Positions 28,034 through 38,836 of a stretch of 64,000 nucleotides of DNA are shown here, in pieces (position 1 is the first letter of the stretch; each line of letters opens with the position of its first letter). A program made the position numbers and the translations under genes. The stretch spans positions 248,001 through 312,000 of the forward strand of contig OZ223194.1 in NCBI GenBank assembly GCA_965140355.1. Direction: 5' to 3'. The notes below the pieces were generated by a model. The model did no database searches. It was not told where the DNA came from and saw only the letters and a list, made by a program, of their open reading frames with translations. Source of the stretch: Acetobacterium sp965140355 (GTDB lineage Bacteria; Bacillota; Clostridia; Eubacteriales; Eubacteriaceae).

Positions 28034-31000
28034 TTAATCTAAAACCGTTAAGGTCAGTTCCCCAGTTGTTTTTATTTCGGTTGATAACGGATCGTTCAGT
28101 GCCTGAATACTTACTTTCACCGTTGCTTTACCATCGCCTTTATCCGTAATCGTTCCATCCGGAGTAATGACTGCGGTCCCTTTTCCAGCATCTTTTAATT
28201 GCTCAAAAGTTACATTATAATTGGTTATTTTGAAATTCTCAAGGTTCGTTCCTGTCATTAAGGATTCTGCTTTCGTAATTATATTATTGGGACTGCCACC
28301 GACACTAAATGAACCCAGATTGGCAGCGGTAATACGAGCCTGTTCCATTACGTAGTTGGCATTATAAATCAATGCTTCCCGTTTTGAAACAATTGAGTTT
28401 GTATCACTAACAATCTTTTCTTGAACAATTTCTTCCGGATGATCCAGATCAAAGTAAGTTGTGGTAATCTTATTTTCATAATCCTTCCATAAAGCCACCG
28501 TATAGTAACTGGTTTTAAATTCTGCATACCAGTTCTTTTCAGCCTGGAATTTCTGAATATCGCCATCCGTAGCACGATAAACCGGCTTTTTATTGGTCAT
28601 CGCATTATTGATACCGTTTGTTGCAGTATTAATTATATCCACCGTTATCAACGTTCCATTAGAAGATATTATTAAATTCATCAGGTCATTTGTCGTACAA
28701 GCAGCCGCATAAGCTTCAAAACTGCTTTTTGTATATTGACTAGCGGTAAAGGGGTCATTCCACGGAATCGCTGCCGCCTTTGCTACTTCATAATCTGCAA
28801 TCGCCGTATCAAGACCCAAAGAAGAATTTGGTCTTAACGCCCGGATTGCTGCTTCAATGGCATTAGTTGCCGCAACAATCTCCGTAGGACTGCTTTCCTT
28901 GGTAATATTTGATGGTTTCCATGTATAATCTTCTGGATAAAAATCAGCATATTTTAAAACAGCTTGTTCATAGACACTCCAATTGCTGATCGAATCTTTA
29001 ATCTCATAGAAATTCCCCGAACTTGATCGGAAATTATTTTGGTACAATTCAAGCATTTTCTGGAAGGCTTTTAACTCTGTCCCATTCTGTCGAACCAGAT
29101 TTTTCTGGGCATTGACAAGTGCTGCGGTCGCTTTATCGACATCTGTTTGAAGGCTGTCTTTGGTAATATTTTGATACTTACGCACGATATCAGCATAGGT
29201 TGCCCATGATTCCGGTGTATAGGCACTTTCATCATCGACCAGTCCCAATATCCGATTATATTCCAGTAAAGAAGCTGCTGGATTTTTTAACAACTCTTCC
29301 TGGGCAAACGTAATAAAGGTAATCGCCGATTGAATCTGATCCTGCGTATTTTCAGTTGTCATCATATTTTTTGTCAACACAGCCATATAAGCATTCCAGC
29401 CCTTAGTTGTAAATCTGTCCTGTTGTCCCACGTACTTAGTAATTAACTTATTATAGTCATCGACATTTCCTTTTTTCTTTAATATCGTCGCCTGAGCCAA
29501 GTTAATATTGCCAATCGCTTTCTTAATTGATGCCTCATCATTGTCCCCAGTCATATAATTTTCCTTGGACATAACTACCTTCATATAAGCGGTCCAACTT
29601 GCGACCGTCCAGTCGGCTTCTTTAACTTGAGCTAAAACCGCATTATAGTCAGTCATATCACCTTTAACTTTAAGGTTCTTTTGCGCCCGTTCAATAGCAA
29701 CCGCTGCACTGTCAATTTGTTTCTGAGATTTATCCCGGTTCATTTCATTCCTGTCCAGAATCTTTTGATAGATTGTCCACGATGCCGAAGTATATTCTCC
29801 CTCGACCATGGGGATGCCAAGGTTTTTATTATTTTCCATCAGATATAAATAAGCGGTCAAATCTCCTGCTTTGGTCAGTTTCAATTGTCCTTTTTTAATA
29901 TTTCGTACCGCGGTATCGATCTGTGCCTGTGATTTATCGGCATCCATATAATTGGAATCTAATATCTTTTGATAAATAGTCCATGAAGTTGAAGTATATT
30001 CAATTTCATTTTTTTCCGTAACTGTTTCATTATATCCGCCGGGTAGATCAAGATCCCCTCTTAACTCAAGATTACCCTGAGCCTGCTTAATCTTTAGAAT
30101 TGCCGAATCCACAGCCGCTTGAGTTTTATCCCCATTCATAAAATTACTTTTTAGAACTTTTTCATATTTTGCCCATGATGCCGTTGTATAATCATCCGAA
30201 TTTAGCTCTTCGAGAAGCGCTTTATATTCCGTTAAGTCCGCTCCTTTAACTAATTTTTTCTGGGCTGTTTCAATGTTTTGAATCGCCAGATTAATGGCCT
30301 CCTGACCATCAGTGGGGATCACCACATTGGCATCCACAACCTTTTGATATGTCGCCCATGAAGATGAGATATAATCATTTTTATCGACAGCGTCCAATGC
30401 TTCATAATAATATGTCATATCGCCTGCTAAGACGAGATTCTTTTGAGCTTTTAGGATATTTTGAACTGCCGCATCGACAACATTTTGATCACTCGTGATG
30501 TTGACAATAATGGTCTGAATTTCTTTTTGATAAGCATCCCACGATGCCGTTGTATAGTCATCTTTTTGCACGGCATCCAAAGCTGCCTGATAATATCTTA
30601 GGTCGGCTTTCTTGACCAAATTTTTCTGGGCTGCTTCAATCAGTTTAATGGCATTTTCCACATCTGTCTGAGTATCATTTTCATCAACAAGATTATTATC
30701 AATAACCGTCTGGTAGACAGCCCAAGTCGATTCAAGATAGTCTTCTTCTTTCACTGCATCCAAAAGGGCATTGTAGGCGGTAAAATCGAATTTTCTAACC
30801 ATTTTTCGCTGCGCCAATTTAATTTTTTCAGTTGCCGCATCCACTTCAACTTGGGAGTTCGACTCTGACACTACATTTGATGCCAATACAGCTTGATAGG
30901 TTGCCCATGAGGATGTTGTGTAATCTGTTTCACGCACTGCTGAAAGAGCCGTCCAATATTCTGTCAGATTAACCTTATGTTGTAATAATTTTTGAGCCGC

Positions 31001-31876
31001 CAGAATGTTAAGGGTTGCTTTATTAATAACCGACTGGCTATCATCCTGAGTAACAATATTTTCGTCAACAACCTCCTGATAAGCTGCCCAAGTTTCCGGA
31101 GTATAGTCGACTTCATTAACACTTTGCAAAAGTTTGTAATAACCGGACATCACCTTTCCTTTGACCAGATTACTTTGAGCGGCTTTGATTGTGTCCGTCG
31201 CTGCTTTGATTTCAGCTTTTGTATTGCTTTCATCAACAACATTCTCATCTACGATTGCCTGGTAGTCAGCCCACGAATCAGTCGTATAGTCGTATTGACT
31301 GACCGAATTCAGAACCGCATAATATGATTCCAATTCCTCATTAATTTCAACCAGTTTAATTTTTATTCCTTCTAAACGCAGACCTTCGCCAATCGTACCC
31401 GCAGTCATTCCGCTACTAAACCAGGTCGTCGCATCGTTTTCGTCTTTTAGCCAGCCTTTATTCTGAACTTGCACATTATATTTAATGGTATAACCCGGCA
31501 TACTGTTAAGAACTAAACGAATACTCTCCAGACGCAGGCCTTGACCTTCCGTTCCAGCCAGATTGCCCATTGAGAAAGGTCCCCGATTCCCCAGATTTTG
31601 TATATGTACGTAAGCCTGAATATTGGCATTCGCCGGCACAGAACCGTATAATTGAACTTTCAAGGCCTCTAAACGCTTACCTTCATTTACAGTTCCGGAA
31701 AGACCACCATCAGTAACCCAGTTGGCTTCCCATCCTTTATCTTGTACATGAGTTTTATATTCCACACCAACATTCGCTGCCACCTCAAGATTTTCATCCG
31801 CAGCGTAAACGCTGGTCGAAAACATCAACAACATCAACAATGCGGTTGTTAAAATCGGAACCCTTATCTTTTTCAT
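28034..31876 (-). CDS. secreted ChW- and FIVAR-repeat surface protein
   Basis: About 1280 aa. The signal peptide (MKKIRVPILTTALLMLL...VYAA) is followed by three ChW repeats (residues about 30-160, with GWEANWVTDGGLSGTVNEGKRLEAL and related G-W-G patterns). About 15 FIVAR-like helical repeats of roughly 60 aa follow (core DYT-SW-xYQ-VVDxN and IxxAQKNLV). The last 100 aa form a beta-type domain also found at the end of the 44357-46360 protein. ChW repeats occur in clostridial wall proteins, and FIVAR is an adhesin/spacer module. The frame reaches 31951, but GGAGG points to ATG 31876. No sortase motif or SLH domain is seen. Confidence 0.88.
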   Translation of the reverse strand: MKKIRVPILTTALLMLLMFSTSVYAADENLEVAANVGVEYKTHVQDKGWEANWVTDGGLSGTVNEGKRLEALKVQLYGSVPANANIQAYVHIQNLGNRGPFSMGNLAGTEGQGLRLESIRLVLNSMPGYTIKYNVQVQNKGWLKDENDATTWFSSGMTAGTIGEGLRLEGIKIKLVEINEELESYYAVLNSVSQYDYTTDSWADYQAIVDENVVDESNTKAEIKAATDTIKAAQSNLVKGKVMSGYYKLLQSVNEVDYTPETWAAYQEVVDENIVTQDDSQSVINKATLNILAAQKLLQHKVNLTEYWTALSAVRETDYTTSSWATYQAVLASNVVSESNSQVEVDAATEKIKLAQRKMVRKFDFTAYNALLDAVKEEDYLESTWAVYQTVIDNNLVDENDTQTDVENAIKLIEAAQKNLVKKADLRYYQAALDAVQKDDYTTASWDAYQKEIQTIIVNITSDQNVVDAAVQNILKAQKNLVLAGDMTYYYEALDAVDKNDYISSSWATYQKVVDANVVIPTDGQEAINLAIQNIETAQKKLVKGADLTEYKALLEELNSDDYTTASWAKYEKVLKSNFMNGDKTQAAVDSAILKIKQAQGNLELRGDLDLPGGYNETVTEKNEIEYTSTSWTIYQKILDSNYMDADKSQAQIDTAVRNIKKGQLKLTKAGDLTAYLYLMENNKNLGIPMVEGEYTSASWTIYQKILDRNEMNRDKSQKQIDSAAVAIERAQKNLKVKGDMTDYNAVLAQVKEADWTVASWTAYMKVVMSKENYMTGDNDEASIKKAIGNINLAQATILKKKGNVDDYNKLITKYVGQQDRFTTKGWNAYMAVLTKNMMTTENTQDQIQSAITFITFAQEELLKNPAASLLEYNRILGLVDDESAYTPESWATYADIVRKYQNITKDSLQTDVDKATAALVNAQKNLVRQNGTELKAFQKMLELYQNNFRSSSGNFYEIKDSISNWSVYEQAVLKYADFYPEDYTWKPSNITKESSPTEIVAATNAIEAAIRALRPNSSLGLDTAIADYEVAKAAAIPWNDPFTASQYTKSSFEAYAAACTTNDLMNLIISSNGTLITVDIINTATNGINNAMTNKKPVYRATDGDIQKFQAEKNWYAEFKTSYYTVALWKDYENKITTTYFDLDHPEEIVQEKIVSDTNSIVSKREALIYNANYVMEQARITAANLGSFSVGGSPNNIITKAESLMTGTNLENFKITNYNVTFEQLKDAGKGTAVITPDGTITDKGDGKATVKVSIQALNDPLSTEIKTTGELTLTVLD

Positions 31877-31959
31877 ATTCACATTCCTCCATTTCTTTAT
31901 CTTTTCCTTAACTGCATCCTTATCTAATGTCATCATCAACAAATAATTCACTCATTTAA

Positions 31960-31988
31960 ATTTTACACGCTATACCAATAATTTGCAA
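31960..31988 (-). promoter_or_regulatory. ChW-gene promoter, TTGCAA-N17-TAAAAT
   Basis: Minus strand TTGCAA, 17 bp, TAAAAT preceded by GTG. It matches the arrangement upstream of the ChW genes at 44357 and 53933, about 85 bases before this start codon. Confidence 0.7.
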
Positions 31989-32274
31989 TGGTTTACTGAC
32001 ATCAAATGTTTTTTCACTTGATATCCTTACGATCTATCCGCTTCTAATCATATCACCATTTATCAGGTCGAAAACATTATTATGCTTAATCCCATCTCTA
32101 GATGTCTTAATATATTATCGTCAAGATTCATAAATTCTTTAACACTTCAAACAGAATTAATCTGTAATTTACAATAAATATCAATTTTTATGTAATCACG
32201 ATAAAATAGAAGTAAGTGCCTCAAAAGATGACGTATAGCAAGTCTAATCCAAACCTGATATACTGATGTCATCA

Positions 32275-33897
32275 TTATTTGAGGCACTTTTTGTAGTTAT
32301 GATTGAGTCTGCACACCTCAGGCAATTGCTGAGACCATGGCAGGTATTTTTCAAGAACTTCCGGCTGGTGCAGATAGTCACTGTTGGGGATTTCGGTCAG
32401 AAGGTAATTTAGATATTCGTAAACATCTAGTTCATTGGCCCGGGCGGATTCCACCAGCGTGTACAAAACCGCATTGGCGGTTGCACCTTTGGGTGAATCG
32501 GCAAAAAGCCAGGCGCGGCGCCCTGTCGCAAAAGGCCTGATGCTGGCCTCGCAAAGATTATTGGAGATGGGAAGACGTCCGTCTTCCAGGAAGGTTTCCA
32601 GATATTTCTTCTGATTTTTGGAATAATTCAGGGCTTTAGTCAATTTTTCATTTGTCGTTGGAATCGCTGCAGTTTCATCAACCCACGACCAAAAGGCATC
32701 GAGGATGGGGCGTGACCGATCCTGACGCTTTTCTCTGATCTCCTCATAGGAAAGATCCTTTATTTCATTTTCAACTTTAAAAAGCAGGTCGATATACGCC
32801 CGTCCTTCGGCCCCCTTTGAACCCGGGATTTCTTTCCCATTGCTGGTCAAGGGAATGCTATCGATATGGTAACGGCGACAGTGCGACCAACATAAGTTTC
32901 GCCGGATATTCTCGACTTGTTCATAGGCAGCATACGCATCGGTCGTTAAATAGCCATGGAACCCGGAAAGCAGCTGCCTGGCGATCTCCCCTTTGCGATC
33001 TGGGGAGTAATGGAAGAAAACGGCCTGAATCGTCTCGCATGCCGCACTACGGATCACCCACATATAGGAGTCGCTGTTGGCTTTCCTGCCTTCTTCCCGG
33101 TTACACTGGATCCGTGTCTCATCCATATGCAGCACCTCACAGAAACGCAGTTCGGCATGAATGCGTTCGTAAACCGGGGTCAGCCATTCTTCGCTGCAAC
33201 GGTTGGTCCAGTTGGCCATATTTGATCGGGATAGAATCAGTCCCAACCGGTACCAGTCTTTTTCCTGACGGGCAAAAGGCATCCCCATGGCAAACTTCTG
33301 ATACATGACCTGAGTGACCAGTGATGGCGTGGCAATGGAATGTGGAAGTACCGGCACCGGTACGGCGGCTTTCTGAAAATGATCTTTGGGATTCTCACTG
33401 CCTTCTTTCCCGCACCGGGTGCACTTGGCAATCTGCTGGACAATCTGCTTCACCTTCAGCTTGGCCGGTTCATAGGTCACTTCGGTTCGGACGATCCGTT
33501 TGCCGATAACCGTAAGGTCTCCGCCGCACTTGAAGCAGGAATCATCCGGCCCAATGATGTACTCTTCAATCTCCTTCGGAAGACCAGCAAGCATTTCCTG
33601 ACGGACTCCGGGTTGGCGGGCTTTTCTGGTATGACTGGGGACGGTTATTTTCTGCTGTTCGCCAAACAGTGCTTTCGCAAGCTCCTGCGTTGTTTCAAAC
33701 AGGGACAGTTGTCCATTCAGATTTTTCGATGTTTCAGTGGAGGAACCAAACAGTTTCTTTCTGGCCTGCAGAAGCGCCTGCACCATATTTTCAATCCGGA
33801 TATTTTGTTTGGCAATGATTTCATCTTTGGCGGCCAGTTCTTCTTTCTGTTTTTCTACCAGCGCCCGGAGTAATAGCAGTTCTTCTTGTCCCGTCAT
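32275..33897 (-). CDS. tnpC: IS66 transposase TnpC
   Basis: A 540-aa DDE transposase. N-terminal leucine-rich helix and the KKLFGSSTETS segment, a zinc-finger-like CFKCGG...CTRCG, and catalytic carboxylates in LHMDETRIQ, LTTDAYAAYE and the C-terminal LCEASIRPFATGRRAWLF. Full length, so the element may be active. Confidence 0.95.
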   Translation of the reverse strand: MTGQEELLLLRALVEKQKEELAAKDEIIAKQNIRIENMVQALLQARKKLFGSSTETSKNLNGQLSLFETTQELAKALFGEQQKITVPSHTRKARQPGVRQEMLAGLPKEIEEYIIGPDDSCFKCGGDLTVIGKRIVRTEVTYEPAKLKVKQIVQQIAKCTRCGKEGSENPKDHFQKAAVPVPVLPHSIATPSLVTQVMYQKFAMGMPFARQEKDWYRLGLILSRSNMANWTNRCSEEWLTPVYERIHAELRFCEVLHMDETRIQCNREEGRKANSDSYMWVIRSAACETIQAVFFHYSPDRKGEIARQLLSGFHGYLTTDAYAAYEQVENIRRNLCWSHCRRYHIDSIPLTSNGKEIPGSKGAEGRAYIDLLFKVENEIKDLSYEEIREKRQDRSRPILDAFWSWVDETAAIPTTNEKLTKALNYSKNQKKYLETFLEDGRLPISNNLCEASIRPFATGRRAWLFADSPKGATANAVLYTLVESARANELDVYEYLNYLLTEIPNSDYLHQPEVLEKYLPWSQQLPEVCRLNHNYKKCLK

Positions 33898-34036
33898 CCG
33901 TATCCATTCCTTTGCTTTTTATTGGTATTATTATACCATTTTAAGCGCCAGAATGCTACATTTATTAACAATAAAAAGTATTGAAAATGCCATTTTAAAG
34001 CCATTTCATGAATTTATTTACGCTGTTTTGAAACGG

Positions 34037-34411
34037 TTAAAAGCAGCTGTTCTCAAGCGTCATCGTCACCGGCTGAAGGGCTTTTTTCTGCTCGATTTCA
34101 AGTCCCTGAAGCAACCACTGAACCTGCTGGCCGGTTATTTCTCTGATTTCAGAAGGGGTTCTGGGCCACTGAAATTTCATACCATTCAGCAATTTCTTGC
34201 TGGCTAGAATGAAGCCGTTGCCGTCGTAACGTAAAACTTTAAGAGCGTTTCTTTTTCGGTTGCAGAAGATAAAAGCACATTTGTCAGAAAACGGATCCAG
34301 CTGGAACTCCGTATTAACAACAACAGACAGACCATCCATCTGCTTTCTGAAGTCAGTGGCTCCACATGCAATATAAATATGAGTCGTATCTTCGATAAAC
34401 CGATCCATCAT
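34037..34411 (-). CDS. tnpB: IS66 accessory protein TnpB
   Basis: A 124-aa IS66 Orf2 protein (YIACGATDFRKQMDGLSVVV, FIFCNRKRNALKVLRYDGNGF). It overlaps tnpA by four bases (ATGA). About 140 bp separate it from tnpC. Confidence 0.95.
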   Translation of the reverse strand: MMDRFIEDTTHIYIACGATDFRKQMDGLSVVVNTEFQLDPFSDKCAFIFCNRKRNALKVLRYDGNGFILASKKLLNGMKFQWPRTPSEIREITGQQVQWLLQGLEIEQKKALQPVTMTLENSCF

Positions 34412-34737
34412 GACTGCGAAAGCTGCCGGATAAACTGCGTTGCGAGGGTGATATCACTGTGATCTGACAAAATCAGCTCAAAACCCCGCCATTTGATAAT
34501 CAGTCCCGCCGCCGGTATTCGCTCATCAGAAGCCGTCGGCATTTCCAGTTTTGCAAACAGTGGTGCTACAGCGTCTTTCTCTAGTGGCTCCATTTTCGCC
34601 TTCCGGATGCGCTGCTTCCAATAATAGAAGGTGTACCGGGTAATCTGGTTTTCGGTACACCAAGCTTCGACTGTCATTCCACTGGTTGCCTGTTCCTCGA
34701 ATCGCTCTTCCCAAAGCATTATTTTTGTTTCGTCCAT
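34408..34737 (-). CDS. tnpA: IS66 accessory protein TnpA
   Basis: A 109-aa helix-turn-helix protein (TSGMTVEAWCTENQITRYTFYYWKQRIRK). Such proteins occur at the start of IS66 operons. It is homologous to the fragments at 51022-51288 and 51534-51632. Confidence 0.93.
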   Translation of the reverse strand: MDETKIMLWEERFEEQATSGMTVEAWCTENQITRYTFYYWKQRIRKAKMEPLEKDAVAPLFAKLEMPTASDERIPAAGLIIKWRGFELILSDHSDITLATQFIRQLSQS

Positions 34738-34871
34738 TGTATCCCTAACCTCCTGAACGTTCTTTCAGGTTAGTCTACAATAATTCGACCTGTTTTGCAC
34801 TACGCCCTCTTTTGGATCGCTTACAAAATAGAACATGACTTTAATCCCGGCCTTAAACATATCTTAAAACT

Positions 34872-34913
34872 AAAAAAGATCCATCATGATTATTTTCTTG
34901 ATGAACCTTTTTT
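34872..34913 (-). terminator. terminator of the 34924-38724 ChW gene
   Basis: Minus-strand stem GGTTCATCA/TGATGGATC flanked by A6 and T6, directly after the stop. Confidence 0.75.
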
Positions 34914-34923
34914 AATTTATTTT

Positions 34924-37900
34924 TTAAACTGTAAAATCATACGCAATCGAATTACTATTTCCGCCGTTTTCAAAACCTTGCTGCATTGTTTCAATTATTA
35001 AGCGATAAGAACCCGCATCCAATCCCGTTTTTGGCGTTAAGGTCAAATTGACACTTCTTTCATCGCCAGAAGCAAACCCAACTGTTTTTGTGCCAACTGT
35101 AGCGTTTTGAATCAAACCATAAAATAAATAATTTCCGTCATTTGGCAAATTCGTTTCATATCCCTCATAACCAGACAAACCCCAGTCGGCACGTTCCCGT
35201 GAAGAGCCATCCATATCACAAACAACACCGGTTCCGGTTTGCAATGTCATTCCGCCGACAGTATCATTTTCAGCCGATCCGGTTTCTAAAACATCTCTAA
35301 ATTTCATTACCGTGACACTACCATCCGTTTCTACCTTACCAATCTGAAAACGCAGATAAGCACCATCTTCATAATAATTATAACTACCGCTTGTTGTTAC
35401 ATTTTGTGTTCCAACGCCCTTGCTGGAGCGCCATGTGAACGATGTCGCATAAACACCATCGGACTTGCTCAGTTCGTTAGTTTTTATCACCTGAGTTATA
35501 TATGTATCCGCTAACGTCTCAAGTCCGGTGACATTAATAAGATTAATCGTGATCGTTTCCGGCGCATAACCGGAGCCCCAATTAATTGTCCAGGTATAGG
35601 TTGCTTTCCCCTCGGCCAAGTCGGCTCCTTTAACCGGGATATATTCGATATAGTTGCCATCTACAAAAACCAGATCTGAACAATTATTGTTATTCATTGT
35701 AGCCGTTACCTTAGTTGTATCGACACCCGTAGGAACCGCTATTAATAACCCCAACCAATTTTCGCCGCTTGGTGGTGTTGACCCGGACTTGGGATAATAA
35801 CGCAGTTTTTTATTTTGAGCATCAATCGTTAATACTTTGGTGGCACCAACAAAACTATATGCTAAATCGCTCCCCCCAGTATTTCCGGTATCCTGCAAAA
35901 CGTCATTGTCACTTCTGACAATTACAGTTTCTTTCGTTATTATATTCTCTAAAACATTTGAAAACCCCGAATAAGTGCCACCAACAACCTCCAATCTAAA
36001 GTCATACGCTGTTGCTGGTGACAATTCGGTGGCCGTGGCATGGGTTGAGACGTCACTTAACGCTTCAGTATCAGAATCCGTCCAGCTATTCGCCCCTTTT
36101 AGGGATTGCTGTAACTTCACTGTGGTGGCTTCGGTTGCCGCGGTCCAGGAAAAACTGACCGTTTTATCAGTTTTTTCTGTTTCTGCAAAATCGCTAATAC
36201 CCGCAATCTTTATTGAAAGGACATTACTTGCTAAACCTTTAGTTAAGGCTCCAGCCTTGGCCTTCAGCGTCAGTTCGCCAAATTTAGCGGTACCCTTGGT
36301 ATAAAACGTTACTTGGCTGCCACTAGTTTTTGACGCAGCATCCACCGTTAATCCGGTTTCTCCTGACTTTATATCCCAATTCGACAGCGAATCCGCACTG
36401 GCTGTAAAGGTGTCATTCATAAGCGTAACAACAATGCCAGGATTTGTTTCGCCATTAGCAATGCGGCTAGCTGTAGCGATTGTTGCGGTGACTGGTTCCT
36501 GAATTGTTATGGTGATTGTTCCGTATTTTTCTGAGCCGTCCTGGGCCGTTGCTTTAACCGTTATGGAACCGGCGGTTGTTGGCACCAATATCCCGGAACT
36601 GTCAATGGTGGCGGTTCCGGTTCCGGTTATTACCGACCAGGTTATCTTTTTATTTGTCGCGGTTTCCGGCAAAACTGCCACCGCCATTTGGAGCGTTTTT
36701 CCCCGATCAACGGTGGTTACATTTCCAGGCGTTGTTACCATTATATTCGTTACTAAAACCGAAGCTCCTTCAATCGATAACGTGTTACTGGCAAGCCCTT
36801 TTGTCAATGCTGCCGCCTTAGCAGATAATTTTATTATGCCACTTTTTGATGTTCCGGTCATTTTTATGGTTACTTGTTGATTTGAATCTTTGGTAATTGC
36901 AGCAATGCTTAAACCGGTTGCTCCCATCGCATTATCCCAATTCCCGATCGTTGTGACTTTTGATGTAAAGGTATCATTGGTTAAGGTTATTGTTATTATT
37001 GGGTTAACGGCACCAGCGGTAATGGTTGATGTTGTCGCAATGGTTCCGGTTTGTATCTCCGTTATGGTAATCAGTTTTGTGCCACTTTTTTCCGATCCAT
37101 CCCGGGCCGTTGCTTTAACTGTTACCGTTCCTGTTTTGACCGCCGTCAACAAACCAGTACTACTAATACTTGCTGTCCCGGTGCCGTTTGCCACCGACCA
37201 GATAACCTTATTATTAGTGGCATCCTCTGGCGCCACGATGGCATTCATCTGTAACGTACTGCCTTTTTCCAACGTTGTTTCATCATTAACGCTGCCAACT
37301 GTGATCCCCGTAACGCTAACCGGCGGCGCTGTTGGCGGAACTTTGACATTTCCCCCAATGGTCTGATCGTCCGGAGCTTTTTCATAGGTAATATGATCAG
37401 CATTCACATCAGCGTGAACTATTCGCCCCTGTCCTTTAACTGCGGTTCTTCCGTTTAGCACCATTTTTTCTATCCGGGAATTCAGATCTAAGTTAACGGA
37501 GCTTCCCGCGGCGTCTTTAGCTATTACCATCTTATCGATAACCGTTGTGCCCCGAGTTGAAATATTCATCTGCGGAGCATTCACCTGCACGCTTTCAAAA
37601 TGACCTTCAAGGATCAGGTCTTCGCCGTTTGCATCTTCAGCAATGATCACTGCCAAACCTTTGGCATTGGTTGCCACAATGCGCACTTTTCCCGACGATG
37701 TTTCTTGCACAATGATATTTTTATAGTCGCCGCCATTGATATGAATACTATTTTGGCCGCCACCGCGGACATACGTTTCACCTTCGACGGTAATATTATT
37801 GAGGGTCACATTTCCCTGACCGACTTCTTCCGTGATGATCAAGTTTCCTTTGATATAAAAATTTTGTAGTATCACACCATCGGCTTTAACCATCACATCT

Positions 37901-38724
37901 TTATTGATTATTTCGACCCCGCTATTCGGTCCAAAAGTTCCCGCTTGACCATAAACCATTGCCTGAGCTTCCGTTTCCAGCCCGTCATAAGCAGCTTGGA
38001 TGGCCGTGGTGGCTGCATCGACTTCTTCCTGAGTATTGCTGACAGTAACCACATTATCGGCAATTACGGTTTGCAGTACATTCCAGGAGTACGTTGAATA
38101 GTCTGCTTCTACACAACTTTTTACCGTTGCCAGGACTTTTTTGTACGCACTCAAATCGGCATCTTCTCTAACAATTCGAATCTGAATGCCTTCCAGCCGT
38201 AAACTCTGTCCCTCAGTCCCCGACGTTTCACCATCTTTTGCCCAGCTCGTTTCCCATCCCTGATTCTGAACATGCGTACGATACTGAACTGAATATTCCG
38301 GCATATTAACCAAGCGAATTTGAATCCCTTCCAGCCGCAAACCCATTCCCTGTGACCCTGACGCATAACCATCACAGATCCAATATTTTTCCCAACCTTG
38401 ATTTTGGACATGGGTGCGGTATTCGATTTTTGCCCCCTCCGGCAAATCTCCGTTTAGCTTAATTTCAATCCCTTCCAGCCGTAAACTTTGTCCCACTGTT
38501 CCGGCCGTTGCGCCATCAGTTACCCAAATCGGCTCCCACCCCAAATTCTGAACATGGGTATGATAAGTTACATCAACCGACTGACTGGCGCTAATAGCCG
38601 ACAAACCGATCTCAGCTTTTGCTCCATTTGTTTGATCATCTTTTGCGACTGCAAAAACGTTTGCGGTTAATGCTGTTCCCATCAACAGGATCGTCATCAA
38701 TATGACTATATATCTTTTTCTCAT
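34924..38724 (-). CDS. secreted ChW protein with beta-helix-like and Big2 domains
   Basis: About 1266 aa. Signal peptide, three ChW repeats (GWEPIWVTDGATAGTVGQSLRLEGIEI type) within the first 190 residues, then one FIVAR repeat. A repetitive beta-rich segment follows (about 260-450, VTLNNITVEGETYVRGGG...) that resembles a right-handed helix. At least two Big2-like Ig modules follow (VTGITVGSVNDETTLEKGSTLQ; KVIWSVANGTGTASISSTGLL), then a fibronectin-III-like part and a C-terminal beta domain. A GTG at 38736 overlaps the ribosome site; GGAG fits ATG 38724. Probably a wall-bound adhesin or S-layer-associated protein. Confidence 0.85.
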   Translation of the reverse strand: MRKRYIVILMTILLMGTALTANVFAVAKDDQTNGAKAEIGLSAISASQSVDVTYHTHVQNLGWEPIWVTDGATAGTVGQSLRLEGIEIKLNGDLPEGAKIEYRTHVQNQGWEKYWICDGYASGSQGMGLRLEGIQIRLVNMPEYSVQYRTHVQNQGWETSWAKDGETSGTEGQSLRLEGIQIRIVREDADLSAYKKVLATVKSCVEADYSTYSWNVLQTVIADNVVTVSNTQEEVDAATTAIQAAYDGLETEAQAMVYGQAGTFGPNSGVEIINKDVMVKADGVILQNFYIKGNLIITEEVGQGNVTLNNITVEGETYVRGGGQNSIHINGGDYKNIIVQETSSGKVRIVATNAKGLAVIIAEDANGEDLILEGHFESVQVNAPQMNISTRGTTVIDKMVIAKDAAGSSVNLDLNSRIEKMVLNGRTAVKGQGRIVHADVNADHITYEKAPDDQTIGGNVKVPPTAPPVSVTGITVGSVNDETTLEKGSTLQMNAIVAPEDATNNKVIWSVANGTGTASISSTGLLTAVKTGTVTVKATARDGSEKSGTKLITITEIQTGTIATTSTITAGAVNPIITITLTNDTFTSKVTTIGNWDNAMGATGLSIAAITKDSNQQVTIKMTGTSKSGIIKLSAKAAALTKGLASNTLSIEGASVLVTNIMVTTPGNVTTVDRGKTLQMAVAVLPETATNKKITWSVITGTGTATIDSSGILVPTTAGSITVKATAQDGSEKYGTITITIQEPVTATIATASRIANGETNPGIVVTLMNDTFTASADSLSNWDIKSGETGLTVDAASKTSGSQVTFYTKGTAKFGELTLKAKAGALTKGLASNVLSIKIAGISDFAETEKTDKTVSFSWTAATEATTVKLQQSLKGANSWTDSDTEALSDVSTHATATELSPATAYDFRLEVVGGTYSGFSNVLENIITKETVIVRSDNDVLQDTGNTGGSDLAYSFVGATKVLTIDAQNKKLRYYPKSGSTPPSGENWLGLLIAVPTGVDTTKVTATMNNNNCSDLVFVDGNYIEYIPVKGADLAEGKATYTWTINWGSGYAPETITINLINVTGLETLADTYITQVIKTNELSKSDGVYATSFTWRSSKGVGTQNVTTSGSYNYYEDGAYLRFQIGKVETDGSVTVMKFRDVLETGSAENDTVGGMTLQTGTGVVCDMDGSSRERADWGLSGYEGYETNLPNDGNYLFYGLIQNATVGTKTVGFASGDERSVNLTLTPKTGLDAGSYRLIIETMQQGFENGGNSNSIAYDFTV

Positions 38725-38836
38725 CTCATTCTCCACTTCTTTTGCGATCGCTCACTCCGTTATTCTTAATTCAATGTTAATATTTATCGCAACGATTGTC
38801 AATATATGCCTAACGTAACACGACAATTTTCCAAAT

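Larger units (their letters stand above)
32212..34824 (-). mobile_element. intact IS66-family insertion sequence
   Basis: 2613 bp with tnpA, tnpB and tnpC on one strand. Terminal inverted repeats are GTAAGTGCCTCAAAAGATG and GTAAGCGATCCAAAAGAGG (22 of 31 outer positions match). Both sides are flanked by AAAATAGAA (32203-32211 and 34825-34833). IS66 normally makes 8-bp target duplications, so the ninth base may be chance. It inserted upstream of the ChW gene 28034-31876 and downstream of the ChW gene 34924-38724. Confidence 0.95.

Noticed and set aside
32317..33873. Long plus-strand frames opposite IS66 tnpC (up to 177 aa)
   Set aside because: Antisense shadows of the transposase gene; no ribosome sites and no recognisable domain.
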